64,000 nucleotides of DNA from Streptomyces barringtoniae (GCF_020819595.1 NZ_JAJHNP010000031.1:1-64000), one strand, 5' to 3'; shown: positions 36,018 to 49,700, numbered from the stretch's first letter. Program-made: numbers and translations. Notes: generated by a model from the letters alone, not told the origin.

Positions 36018-37264
36018 GGCTGACGCCGGGTCCCGCGCGCGACATCGACCTCGACAGCGTCGACCTGTTCGACCTGGACCTGTACACCTCGGGCGATCCG
36101 CACCCGATCTGGGACGTGATGCGGGCGAAGGCGCCCCTGCACCACCAAGTCCTCCCGGACGGCCGGGAGTTCTGGTCGGTGACCCGCCACGAGGACGTCT
36201 GCCGCGTGCTCGGCGACCACCGGGAGTTCACCTCGGAGCGCGGCACGACACCCACCCACGTCGGGGTGGACGACCCCGCGGCGGGCAAGCTGCTGACGTC
36301 CACCGACCCGCCACGGCACACCGAGGTCCGCAGGCCGCTCGGCTCCAAGCTCACCGCCCGGGCGGTGAAGTCCTGGGAGGACTCGATCCGCGGGACGATC
36401 CAGCGCTTCCTCGAGCCGGCGCTCGAGGGCGAGAGCTTCGACCTGGCCGAGCGGGCGCTGCTCCTCCCGGCGATGGTCACGGGCCCGCTGCTCGGCATCC
36501 CGGAGAAGGACTGGGAAGAACTCGTCCAGCTGACCGCGATGGTGACGGCTCCCTCGGACCCGCACTTCATGGTGGGCCACGAGGCGGCGACCCTGGCCAT
36601 CTCCCACCACGAGCTGGTCAACTACGTCACCGAGTGGGTCAAGCGGCGGCGGGCGGCCGGAGGCGAGGACGACACCCTGCTCGCCCACCTCATGAGCGTC
36701 CGCGCGGGCGGCGTGCCGCTGACCGACGAGGAGATCGCCCTCGACGGCTACAGCATTCTCCTCGGCGCCAACGTGACGACGCCGCACACCGTCTCGGGCA
36801 CGGTGCAGGCGCTCATCGAGCGGCCCGAGCAGTTCGAGAAGGCGCAGGCAGACCCGTCGCTGATCCCGGACCTGGTCGAGGAGGGGCTGCGCTGGACCTC
36901 GGCCGCGTGCAACTTCATGCGGTACGCGGTCGACGACGTCGAGATCGCCGGGGGCACGATCCCGGCCCGTGCGGCGGTCGTCGCGTGGATCGGGTCGGCC
37001 AACCGGGACGAGTCCCAGTTCACCGATCCGCACACGTTCGACATCACGCGGAGCAACGCCAAGCGCCACGTCGCGTTCGGATTCGGGCCGCATTTCTGCA
37101 TCGGTGCACCGCTGGCCCGGATGACCCTGCGGATCTTCTTCGAGGAACTGCTGCAGCGGTTCGGCTCGATCGAACTCGCCGGCGAACCGCAGCACCTGCG
37201 GTCGTACTTCATCGCCGGGATGACCCACCTGCCCATCGTCGCCCAGAAACGAAAGACGCCATGA
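36014..37264 (+). CDS. Cytochrome P450
   Basis: A 416-residue bacterial P450 with the K-helix ExxR in VEEGLRW and the heme ligand cysteine in FGFGPHFCIGAPLARM (about residue 361). The I-helix reads LLGANVTTPHT where the usual acid-threonine pair (E/D then T) is replaced by V-T, which is unusual. Coupling to a discrete carrier upstream and a Cys-type acyltransferase downstream argues for oxidation of a carrier-tethered amino acid, most likely beta-hydroxylation to give the hydroxyl used for lactone closure. Hydroxylation at C2 of the polyketide acyl chain, known in azinothricin-type compounds, is the alternative. Confidence 0.93.
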   Translation: MRLTPGPARDIDLDSVDLFDLDLYTSGDPHPIWDVMRAKAPLHHQVLPDGREFWSVTRHEDVCRVLGDHREFTSERGTTPTHVGVDDPAAGKLLTSTDPPRHTEVRRPLGSKLTARAVKSWEDSIRGTIQRFLEPALEGESFDLAERALLLPAMVTGPLLGIPEKDWEELVQLTAMVTAPSDPHFMVGHEAATLAISHHELVNYVTEWVKRRRAAGGEDDTLLAHLMSVRAGGVPLTDEEIALDGYSILLGANVTTPHTVSGTVQALIERPEQFEKAQADPSLIPDLVEEGLRWTSAACNFMRYAVDDVEIAGGTIPARAAVVAWIGSANRDESQFTDPHTFDITRSNAKRHVAFGFGPHFCIGAPLARMTLRIFFEELLQRFGSIELAGEPQHLRSYFIAGMTHLPIVAQKRKTP

Positions 37265-37998
37265 CATCCGGCTCCACCACCGCCGCGTCGCCGTGGTTCG
37301 TCCGGCCGCCGTCCACCGGCCACCCCGCCCGGGTCTTCTGCTTCCCCTTCTCCGGGTCCGGGGCGTCGGCCTTCAGCGGATGGCCGGCCGCGATCGGCGA
37401 CGTCGAGGTCTGCCCGGTGCAGTTCCCCGGCCGCGAGAACCGGCTCGGTCATCCCCACTACGGCACCTACGAGAACCTCGCCGCGGACCTGGTCGAACCC
37501 CTGGCGCCGCTGCTCGACCGGCCGTTCGCGTTCTTCGCGCACTGCGCGGGCGCGCTGCCCGCGTACGAGACCGTGCTCAAGCTCGCCGAACTCGGCCTGC
37601 CCACGCCGGACCGCCTCTTCGTCTCGGGCCAGCCGGCACCGCACGACGCCTCCCGCGACCGGATGCTCGGCATGACCGAGTCCGAACTGCGCGCGGAGGT
37701 GGAGTCGTTCATCCGCAGCCGGGGGATCGAGCCGCGGCCGGACATGCTCGACCTCGGCCTCATGGTGCTGCTGCGTGATCACGCGGCGGCGAATGCCTAC
37801 CGGCGGGCGGAGCCGGTCGCGGTGGACTGCCCCGTCGTCGTACTGCACTGGCGCGACGACCCGGACGTGAGCCTCGCCGACCTGCAGGGCTGGCGCCAGT
37901 ACGCGGACTCGGTCGAATTCCGGGTGGTCGACGGCGGCCACTACGACTTCATGGACGCGCCGGACGAGCTGCAAAAGCTGCTGACCCGTTGGCTGTGA
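37261..37998 (+). CDS. Thioesterase-like aminoacyltransferase with Cys nucleophile
   Basis: A 245-residue alpha/beta hydrolase of the type II thioesterase family in which the nucleophile elbow GHSxG reads FAHCAGALPAYE, a cysteine instead of serine. The catalytic His is in VDGGHYDFMD. Cys-type relatives such as SyrC and CmaE move aminoacyl groups between carrier domains rather than hydrolysing them. Here it is translationally coupled to a discrete carrier and a P450, and the NRPS at 56654 has a carrier but a dead A domain, so I infer that it shuttles the oxidised aminoacyl group to that module. The start ATG 37261 overlaps the P450 stop. Confidence 0.85.
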   Translation: MTSGSTTAASPWFVRPPSTGHPARVFCFPFSGSGASAFSGWPAAIGDVEVCPVQFPGRENRLGHPHYGTYENLAADLVEPLAPLLDRPFAFFAHCAGALPAYETVLKLAELGLPTPDRLFVSGQPAPHDASRDRMLGMTESELRAEVESFIRSRGIEPRPDMLDLGLMVLLRDHAAANAYRRAEPVAVDCPVVVLHWRDDPDVSLADLQGWRQYADSVEFRVVDGGHYDFMDAPDELQKLLTRWL

Positions 37999-38053
37999 GC
38001 GCAGTGCAGCCGCCCGTAAGAGCCGTACGCCGAGGGAACCGGAAGGAACACAG

Positions 38054-41167
<3,114 letters not shown>

Positions 41168-41207
41168 CCACACCCGTTCTTCTAAACAACCTTTGGGGGA
41201 GGCCCTG

Positions 41208-44200
41208 GTGGAGGATGTCGACAAGCTCCGGTCCTACTTGCGACGCGCCGTCGGCGACGCGCAGGAACTGCGCGAGCGAGTGCGCGAGTTGGAGGAGTCC
41301 GCGCGCGAGCCCATCGCTGTCGTGGGTGTGGGGTGTCGCTTCCCCGGCGGGGTGACGTCCCCCGAAGGTCTGTGGTCGGTCGTGTCCGACGGCGTGGACG
41401 CCATGGGCGACTTCCCGCCCGACCGTGGGTGGGACGTGGAGGCCCTCTACGACCCGGATCCCGAGGCGCACGGCAAGACGTACACGCGCACGGGCGGATT
41501 CCTGCCCGATCTCCCGGAGTTCGACGCGCAGTTCTTCGGCATCAGCCCGCGCGAGGCGCTGGCGATGGACCCGCAGCAGCGGCTGATGCTGGAGACGTCG
41601 TGGGAAGCGCTGGAACGGGCGGGTATCGACCCGGCCGGTCTGCGGGGTTCGGCGACCGGGGTGTTCACCGGGATCTACGGCGTCGACTACGGCCCACGGG
41701 TGGGTGGCGGCGCAGCCGGCGAAGTGGAGGGTTTCCAGCTCACGGGGAACTACCTCAGCGTGGCCTCGGGCCGGGTGGCGTACGTGCTCGGTCTGGAGGG
41801 TCCGGCGGTGTCGACCGACACCGCGTGCTCGGCGTCGCTCGTCGCCGTCCACCAGGCCGTGCGGTCCCTGCGGTCCGGGGAGTGCACGCTGGCGCTGGCC
41901 GGCGGGGTGGCGGCGCTGCCGACTCCGGGGATGCTCGTGGAACTCGCCCGGCAGCGGGGCCTGTCGGAGGACGGGCGGTGCAAGGCCTTCGCGGACGCGG
42001 CGGACGGCACCGGCTTCTCCGAGGGCGCGGGCGTGCTGGTCCTGGAGCGGCTCTCGGACGCGCGGCGCAACGGGCGCCGGATCTGGGCGGTGATCCGCGG
42101 TTCGGCGATCAACCAGGACGGGGCGTCCAACGGGCTCAGCGCGCCGAACCCACTGGCGCAGCAGCGGGTCATCCGGGCAGCCCTGGCCGATGCCGGGCTG
42201 TCGACCGGCGATGTGGACGCGGTGGAGGCGCACGGCACCGGAACCAGGCTGGGCGACCCCATGGAGGCGGAGGCCCTGCTGGCCACCTACGGTCAGGAGA
42301 GGGACCCGGACAACCCGCTGTGGCTGGGGTCGCTGAAGTCGAACATCGGTCACACGCAGGCGGCCGCGGGCGTCGGCGGCATCATCAAGATGATCATGGC
42401 GATGCGCCACGGGGTGCTGCCCAAGACCCTGCACGTGGACCGTCCCTCGACGCACGTCGACTGGTCGGCTGGTGCGGTGGAGCTGCTGACCGAGGCCAGG
42501 CAGTGGACCACGGGAGCGGGCCGGCCCCGCCGCGCGGGCGTGTCGTCCTTCGGCATCAGCGGCACGAACGCGCACGTGATCCTGGAGCAGGCACCCGATC
42601 CCCTCGCGCGGGAGGAGGCCCCGGCTCCCGCGGCCGCGGACCCCACCGCCGTCCAGGTGTCCGCCGACGCCCCCGGCGCGGTGCCGTGGGTGCTGTCGGC
42701 GAAGTCGGAGCAGGCGCTGCGGGAACAGGCGTTGCGGCTGCGGGACCTGGTGGCCGCGGACGCCGACCTGCCGGTCGCGGGCGTGGGGCACGCGCTGGTG
42801 ACGACGCGATCGCTGTTCGAGCACCGGCAGGTGGTGATCGGCGCCGACCGGGACGAACTGCTCGCCGCCCTGGCCGCGGTCGCCGCGGGTGACGAGCCCG
42901 GTCCCGCCCGTGCGGTGTCCGGAGTCGCCAGGCCGGTGGGCAGGACGGTGTTCGTCTTCCCGGGCCAGGGGGCGCAGTGGATCGCGATGGGCCGGGAGCT
43001 GTGGGAGACCTCCCCGGTCTTCGCCGAGGAGCTGCGCGCGTGCGCCAGGGCGCTGGAGCCGTGGGTGTCCTGGTCGCTGGTCGACACTGTGTGCGGCGGC
43101 CCGGAGGCGGCGGACCTGGAGGACATAGACGTCGTCCAGCCGGTGCTGTTCGCGGTGATGGTGTCGCTCGCCCAGGTGTGGCGCTCGCTCGGGGTCACAC
43201 CGGATGTGGTGATCGGCCACTCCCAGGGTGAGATCGCCGCGGCCTACGTCGCAGGCGCCCTGACCCTTGAGGACGCCGCCAAGATCGTGGCCCTGCGGTC
43301 CCGGCTCCTTGCCACGGTCACCGGGCAGGGCGGCATGGCCGGGATCCTGTTGCCCGAACACCGCGTGCAGGAGCTGATGCAGCGGTGGGGCAACCGGATC
43401 GGGATCGCCGCGGTGAACGGACGCAACTCCACGACGGTGTCGGGCGAGACCGCGGCGGTCGAGGAACTGGTCGAGGCCTGCCAGGCCGAGGGCGCCCGCG
43501 CGCGGCTGATCAAGTCCAGCGTGCCCGGGCACTCCCCGCTGATGGACCGGTTCGACGGCCGGCTCCAGCAGGAGCTGGGCCGGATCACCCCCATGCCCTC
43601 GCCGGTGGCGATCTACTCGACGGTGACCGGCGGGCTGATCGACCCCCTGCAGCTCGACACGGCCTACTGGTACCGCAACCTGCGCGAACCGGTCCAGTTC
43701 GCGGCCGCCATGGGGCGCCTGATCGAACAGGAGCGGGGCAGCGCGGTCATCGAGCTGAGCCCGCACCCGCTGCTCGTGATGAACATCCAGGAGATGTTCG
43801 ACACCACCCCCGGCGCCACCGGGTTCGTGGTCGGTTCGCTGCGCCGCGACGAAGGCGGCCTCGCGCGGCTGTACCAGTCGGCGGCCGAGGCGTTCGTGGC
43901 GGGCCTCGCGGTGTCGTGGGAGGCGGCGTTCCCGGGCTGGGAGGGCCGGTGGGTCGAGCTGCCCACGTACGCCTTCCAGCGGCAGCGCTACTGGCTGAAC
44001 ACACCCGCCGAGACCACCACCGCGAGCACGTCGGACCATCCGCTGCTCGACGCCGTGATCGATCTGCCCGATGACGGCGAGCACGGCGGAGTCGCGGCCG
44101 GCGGGCGCCTGTCGCTGGAGCGCCACCCGTGGCTCGCCGACCACGTGGTCCACGGCGCCGTCCTGGTGCCGGCGACGGTGCTGGCGGAGCTGGCGGCGTG

Positions 44201-46778
44201 GGCGGCGCACAAGGCGGGGTGCGACGTCGTCGACGAACTCACCCTGGAGACACCGCTGGTGCTGCCCCGGACGGCCGAGCGCGAGATCCGCGTCGTGGTC
44301 GACGGCAAGCGTGTGATCAGCGTGCACTCACGGGGCGAGGGCGAACCCGAGTGGACGCGCAACGCCGTCGGGACCGTCGGATCCGGCACCGCAGCACCCC
44401 ACGCGCAGGAAGACCTCGTCCCATGGCCTCCCGCGGGCGCGGCGAGTGTGCCCTTCGAGGAGGAGTACACCAGGCTGTCCGCCCTCGGGTTCACCCACGG
44501 GCCCCTGCTGCGAGGCCTGAAGCAGGTGTGGCGCCAGAAGGACACCCTGTTCGCGGAGGTGGAGCTGCCCGCGTCCGACGGCGCGGACCACGGCCGGTTC
44601 CGGATCCACCCGGCGCTGCTCCACGCCGCGCTGCTCCCGGTCGGCCTGGGACAGTTCGTCGACAACTCCCGGCCCGAGGGCTGGCTGCCGTTCCGCTGCA
44701 CGGGCATCCGCATCCACCCCGCCCAGCCGACCGCGCTGCGCGTCCGTCTCGCCCCCGCGGGCGAGAACACGCTGTCCGTGACCCTCGCGGACCAGAACGG
44801 GACACCTGTCGGCGGTGTCACGTCGCTGAGCCTGCGGCCCGCGGAGGTCGAGAAGCTGACCGAGCTGAGCTTCGACCACCGGGACTCACTGTTCCAGCTG
44901 GAGTGGGTTCCCCTCACGGTCGCGTCCGGTCCGGCCGCGGACCGGTACGCGGTGGTGGGCGGATCCGACGCGATCACCGCATCCCTGGGCCAGGACCGGG
45001 CGGTCTTCACCGACCTCGACGAACTCGCCGCTCTGGGCGGGGAGATACCCCCGCTCGTCATCGCCGGCATCGAGCGTGCGGACGGCGCGGACACGCCCGC
45101 CGACGTGGAGGGGAAGCTCCACCGGGTGCTGCGCTGGACGCAGACCTGGCTCTCCGACGAACGGTTTTGCGACTCCCGCCTGGTCGTCGTGACGCGGGAC
45201 GCCTTCCACGACGACGAGGTGCCGCACCCCGACCCCGCGGCTGCCGCGGTCTGGGGATTCCTGCGTACCGCGCAGACCGAGAACCCGGGCCGGTTCACGC
45301 TCGTGGACACGGACGACCGGGCCGCCTCGTGGGCCCAGGTCCCGGCCGCGGCCGCCACCGGGGAGGCCCAGCTGAAGATCCGGGCCGGCGGTGTGACCAC
45401 ACCTCAACTGGTCCGCGCCACGGGCGTGTCCGACGGGGCACTGGACGCTCTCGGCTCCGGTTCGGTGCTGATCACCGGCGGTACCGGCGGCCTGGGCGCG
45501 ATGCTGGCCCGGCACCTCGTGGCCCGGCACGGGGTACGCCGGCTGGTGCTGACCAGCAGGCGCGGGGCGCAGGCTCCGGCGGCGGCCGCGCTGCGCGAGG
45601 AGCTGACCGGGGCCGGGGCGCACGTCGACATCGTGGCCTGCGACGTGACGAGCCGCGAGTCCGTCGCCGAACTGATCGCCGGGGTGCCGTCCGAGCATCC
45701 GCTGACCGCGGTGATCCACTGCGCGGGCGTGCTGGACGACGGCGTCGTGGAGGCCCTGACCGAGGACCGCGTGGACTCGGTCCTCGCGCCGAAGGTGCGC
45801 GGTGCCTGGCACCTGCACGAGCTGACCGCGCATCTGGACCTGTCCGCGTTCGTGCTGTTCTCCTCGATCGCGAGCGTGCTCGGCTTCGCGGGACAGGCCA
45901 ACTACGCGGCGGCCAACGCCTTCCTCAACGGCCTCGCGGAAGCCCGTCGGGCCCAGGGACTGCCTGCCGGCGCGTTGTGCTGGGGCTTCTGGGCCGAGCG
46001 CAGCGAGATGAGCGCGGACCTCACCGACGCGGACGTGGTCCGCATGCAGCAGCAGGGCGTGCAGCCGCTGTCGTCGCAGGAGGGGCTCGCGCTCTTCGAC
46101 TCGGCGGTCTCGGTGGACGAGCCGGTGCTCGTGCCGGTGCGGCTGAACCTGACGACGCTCGGCCCGATGGCTTCGCCGCTCCTGCGCACCCTCGCCGGCA
46201 CGTCCGCCGGACCCGGCGGCCCGGCCGGCTCGGCATCCACCGACATCTCTCTCGCGCAGGCGCTGAGGTCGCTGCCGCCCGCCGAGGCGGAGGCGGCGCT
46301 GCTCGATGCCGTACGGACGCAGACCGCGCTCGTCCTCGGGCACGCCGACACGGCGCGGATCGGTCCCGCCGCGACGTTCAGGACGCTCGGGATCGACTCG
46401 CTCACGGCACTGGAGCTGCGCAACAAGCTGGCGGCGGTGACCGGCCTGAAGCTGCCCGCCACGCTCGTGTTCGACCACCCGAACCCGGCCGCGCTCGCCC
46501 AGTTCCTGGGTGCGGGCATCACCCCAGACGCCGGTGCCGGCGCACCGTCCCCGGCCGATCACCTGGTCAAGGAGATCGAAGGACTGGGCGCCCGGCTGGA
46601 GGAGGCGTTCCTCCAGCTCGCGGAGGACGACAAGACCACCATTTCCACTCTGCTCGGCGAGCTGCAGGGCCGAGTCCGTTCGATGGTGAGCGCCGGAGAA
46701 CCGGCCGGCATCGTCGACCAGATCGGTTCGGCCTCAGCGGGAGAACTCCTCGCGCTGCTGGACAAAGAGCTTGGCTAG
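41208..46778 (+). CDS. Type I PKS module KS-AT-DH(inactive)-KR-ACP, unusual extender
   Basis: An 1856-residue module starting at GTG 41208 behind GGGGGAGG; an in-frame TTG at 41193 would precede that site. It has an N-terminal coiled-coil docking helix, KS with DTACSASL (Cys about 206), and AT with GHSQGE (about 670). The extender-discriminating site reads VPGHSP (about 772) rather than YASH or HAFH. The DH keeps HVVHGAVLVP (about 978), but the catalytic aspartate of HPALLDAAL is histidine (HPALLHAAL, 1139), so it should be inactive. The KR (GGTGGLG about 1424) has the LDD motif of B-type reductases. The ACP serine is in GIDSLTALEL (about 1730), followed by a helical docking tail. Expected result: a beta-hydroxy intermediate with a large alpha-alkyl branch from the CCR-made extender. 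Confidence 0.94.
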   Translation: MEDVDKLRSYLRRAVGDAQELRERVRELEESAREPIAVVGVGCRFPGGVTSPEGLWSVVSDGVDAMGDFPPDRGWDVEALYDPDPEAHGKTYTRTGGFLPDLPEFDAQFFGISPREALAMDPQQRLMLETSWEALERAGIDPAGLRGSATGVFTGIYGVDYGPRVGGGAAGEVEGFQLTGNYLSVASGRVAYVLGLEGPAVSTDTACSASLVAVHQAVRSLRSGECTLALAGGVAALPTPGMLVELARQRGLSEDGRCKAFADAADGTGFSEGAGVLVLERLSDARRNGRRIWAVIRGSAINQDGASNGLSAPNPLAQQRVIRAALADAGLSTGDVDAVEAHGTGTRLGDPMEAEALLATYGQERDPDNPLWLGSLKSNIGHTQAAAGVGGIIKMIMAMRHGVLPKTLHVDRPSTHVDWSAGAVELLTEARQWTTGAGRPRRAGVSSFGISGTNAHVILEQAPDPLAREEAPAPAAADPTAVQVSADAPGAVPWVLSAKSEQALREQALRLRDLVAADADLPVAGVGHALVTTRSLFEHRQVVIGADRDELLAALAAVAAGDEPGPARAVSGVARPVGRTVFVFPGQGAQWIAMGRELWETSPVFAEELRACARALEPWVSWSLVDTVCGGPEAADLEDIDVVQPVLFAVMVSLAQVWRSLGVTPDVVIGHSQGEIAAAYVAGALTLEDAAKIVALRSRLLATVTGQGGMAGILLPEHRVQELMQRWGNRIGIAAVNGRNSTTVSGETAAVEELVEACQAEGARARLIKSSVPGHSPLMDRFDGRLQQELGRITPMPSPVAIYSTVTGGLIDPLQLDTAYWYRNLREPVQFAAAMGRLIEQERGSAVIELSPHPLLVMNIQEMFDTTPGATGFVVGSLRRDEGGLARLYQSAAEAFVAGLAVSWEAAFPGWEGRWVELPTYAFQRQRYWLNTPAETTTASTSDHPLLDAVIDLPDDGEHGGVAAGGRLSLERHPWLADHVVHGAVLVPATVLAELAAWAAHKAGCDVVDELTLETPLVLPRTAEREIRVVVDGKRVISVHSRGEGEPEWTRNAVGTVGSGTAAPHAQEDLVPWPPAGAASVPFEEEYTRLSALGFTHGPLLRGLKQVWRQKDTLFAEVELPASDGADHGRFRIHPALLHAALLPVGLGQFVDNSRPEGWLPFRCTGIRIHPAQPTALRVRLAPAGENTLSVTLADQNGTPVGGVTSLSLRPAEVEKLTELSFDHRDSLFQLEWVPLTVASGPAADRYAVVGGSDAITASLGQDRAVFTDLDELAALGGEIPPLVIAGIERADGADTPADVEGKLHRVLRWTQTWLSDERFCDSRLVVVTRDAFHDDEVPHPDPAAAAVWGFLRTAQTENPGRFTLVDTDDRAASWAQVPAAAATGEAQLKIRAGGVTTPQLVRATGVSDGALDALGSGSVLITGGTGGLGAMLARHLVARHGVRRLVLTSRRGAQAPAAAALREELTGAGAHVDIVACDVTSRESVAELIAGVPSEHPLTAVIHCAGVLDDGVVEALTEDRVDSVLAPKVRGAWHLHELTAHLDLSAFVLFSSIASVLGFAGQANYAAANAFLNGLAEARRAQGLPAGALCWGFWAERSEMSADLTDADVVRMQQQGVQPLSSQEGLALFDSAVSVDEPVLVPVRLNLTTLGPMASPLLRTLAGTSAGPGGPAGSASTDISLAQALRSLPPAEAEAALLDAVRTQTALVLGHADTARIGPAATFRTLGIDSLTALELRNKLAAVTGLKLPATLVFDHPNPAALAQFLGAGITPDAGAGAPSPADHLVKEIEGLGARLEEAFLQLAEDDKTTISTLLGELQGRVRSMVSAGEPAGIVDQIGSASAGELLALLDKELG
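42276..42532 (+). repeat. 257-base KS-end segment nearly identical to 47850-48106
   Basis: This stretch of the KS and start of the KS-AT linker differs at one position from the matching stretch in the next PKS gene. Upstream KS regions of the two genes are also similar, but with scattered differences. This points to recent gene conversion or duplication between the modules. Confidence 0.85.
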
Positions 46779-46787
46779 GGGAAAGCG

Positions 46788-49700
46788 ATGACCAACGACA
46801 ACAACGCCGACGTTCTCGACTACCTCAAGCGGACATCGATCGAGCTGATCGAGACACGCAAGCGCCTGCAGGAGCTCACGGACGCCGCCGCCGAGCCCAT
46901 CGCGATCGTCGGTGTCGCCTGCCGCTACCCCGGCGGGGCCGCGTCCCCGGAGGAGTTGTGGGAGCTGGTGCGGGCGGGCGCGGACGTCGTGTCGGACTTC
47001 CCCGACGACCGCAACTGGGACCTGGAGTACGACCCGGACCCGGACCGGCCAGGCACCTGCTACACGCGCAAGGGCGGCTTCCTCTACGACGCCGGTGACT
47101 TCGACGCCGAGTTCTTCGGGATCAGCCCGCGCGAGGCGCTGTCCGCCGACCCGCAGCAGCGGCTGCTCCTGGAGACCTCGTGGGAGTCGCTGGAACGAGC
47201 CGGTGTCGACCCGGAGACCCTGCGCGGCAGCAACACCGGCGTGTTCGCCGGTCTCGCGTACTTCGGATACGGCAACCACTTCTTCACCCCCGAGGCCGTC
47301 GCGGGCTACGGCCAGGTCGGTTCCCTGCTGAGCGTGGCGTCCGGACGCGTGGCGTACACGCTGGGCCTGGAGGGCCCGGCGGTGTCCACCGAAACCGCGT
47401 GCTCGTCGTCGCTGGTGGCGGTGCACCAGGCGGTGCAGTCGCTGCGGCAGGGCGAATGCGGCCTCGCCCTGGCCGGTGGCGTCACCGTCGTCGGGATGCC
47501 GCAGGTGTTCCGGGAGATGTCGCGGCAGCGGGGTCTGTCGGAGGACGGGCGGTGCAAGGCCTTCGCCGACGCGGCGGACGGCACCGGCTTCTCCGAGGGC
47601 GTCGGCGTGCTGGTCCTGGAGCGGCTCTCGGACGCGCGGCGCAACGGGCGCCGGATCTGGGCGGTGATCCGCGGTTCGGCGATCAACCAGGACGGGGCGT
47701 CCAACGGGCTGACCGCGCCGAGCGGGCCGGCGCAGCAGCGCGTGATCCGGGCGGCGCTGGCGAACGCCCGGCTGCAGGCGGGCGATGTGGACGTGGTCGA
47801 GGCGCACGGCACCGGCACGACCCTGGGCGACCCCATCGAGGCAGGTGCTCTGCTGGCCACCTACGGTCAGGAGAGGGACCCGGACAACCCGCTGTGGCTG
47901 GGGTCGCTGAAGTCGAACATCGGTCACACGCAGGCGGCCGCGGGCGTCGGCGGCATCATCAAGATGATCATGGCGATGCGCCACGGGGTGCTGCCCAAGA
48001 CCCTGCACGTGGACCGTCCCTCGACGCACGTCGACTGGTCGGCCGGTGCGGTGGAGCTGCTGACCGAGGCCAGGCAGTGGACCACGGGAGCGGGCCGGCC
48101 CCGCCGGGCGGCCGTGTCCGCCTTCGGGGTCAGCGGCACCAACGCGCACGTGATCCTGGAAGAGGCCCCGCCCGAGGAGCAGGCGGACGAGCCCGGCCCG
48201 GTCACGGGCGTGGTGGGCGGTCTGGTGCCGTGGGTGGTGTCGGCCAAGAGCGCCAAGGCGCTGGAGCAGCAGGCCGGCAGACTGCGCGACTTCGCCGCCG
48301 CCGACGCGGACCTGGACCTCGCCGACGCCGGCTGGTCGCTGGTGTCGAGCCGGTCGCGGTTCGAGCACCGCGCGGTGGTGCTGGGGCACGACCGGGACGA
48401 GCTGCTGAGCGCCCTGGCGTCGCTGGCCGACGGCGAGGAATCCGCCGCGGTGGTCCGCGGCGTCGCCGGGGAACGCGGCGGATCCGTCTTCATGTTCCCG
48501 GGCCAGGGCTCGCCCTGGGCGGGAGTGGCACGGCAGCTGTACGACACCTTCCCCGTCTTCGCGCAGAGCCTCGACGAGATCTGCGAACGCTTCGGCGCGC
48601 ACCTGCCGTTCGCGCTGAAGCCCCTGCTCCTCGCCGACGAGGTCGAACCCGCGCAGCGCGAGCGCACGGACATCGCCCAGCCGGCCCTGTTCACCCTGCA
48701 GGTCGGCCTGTACCGGCTCCTGGCGCGGTACTGCCCGCGGCCGGACCACCTGATCGGTCACTCCGTCGGCGAGATCGCCGCCGCCCACGTGTCCGGGGTC
48801 TTCGACCTCGACACCGCGACCAGGCTCGTGGCCGCACGCGGGCGGACCATGCAGACGGTCACCGAGCGCGGCGCCATGCTGGCCGTACGCGCCTCCGAAG
48901 CCCACGTGAGCGCGCTGCTCGGCGACTACGACCGCGTCGGCATCGCCGCCGTCAACGGCCCGGAGTCGGTCGTGGTCTCGGGCCTGCGCGACCAGGTCCA
49001 CGCGATCCGCGACCGGCTCGTCGCCGAGGGCACCTCGGCGAAGCTGCTCCCGGTCGACCACGCGTTCCACTCCCCGCTCATGGACCCGATCCTGGACGAC
49101 TTCGCGGGATCGCTCGAGGAGTTCCCCACGGGCGAGATGTCGATCCCGATCGTCTCGACCAGGCTGGGCCGCGAGGTCACGCTCCAGGAGCTGACCTCCC
49201 TCGAGTACTGGGTGAACCACGTCCGTGAACCCGTTCGCTTCCACGACGCGGTCGAGTGCGCCCGTACGGCCGGTGCGGACGTCTTCCTCGAGGTGGGGCC
49301 GGGAGCGACGCTCACCGGCATCACCCAGGAGGCGTTCGCCGGCGAGGGTGTGCACGACGCGGTGGTCCTGTCGGCGTCGCGGCGGGACCGCACCGGGCCG
49401 CAGGCGCTGATCGGCGCGCTGGCCCAGCTGCACGTCCAGGGCGGGTCCGTGGACTGGAACGCCCTGTTCGGCACGCGCCGCAGGGTGGACCTTCCGACGT
49501 ACGCGTTCCAGCGGCAGCGGTACTGGCTGGACCTCCGGGCCGGGACGGAGTCGGCGGACGTCGCCTCCGCCGGTCTGTCGGCCCCGGAGCACCCGCTGCT
49601 CGGCGCCGCCGTGGACCACCCCGGCACCGACGAGGTGGTGTTCACCGACCTGTGGTCCCTGCGGACCCACGACTGGCTGGCCGATCACGCCGTGTTCGGC

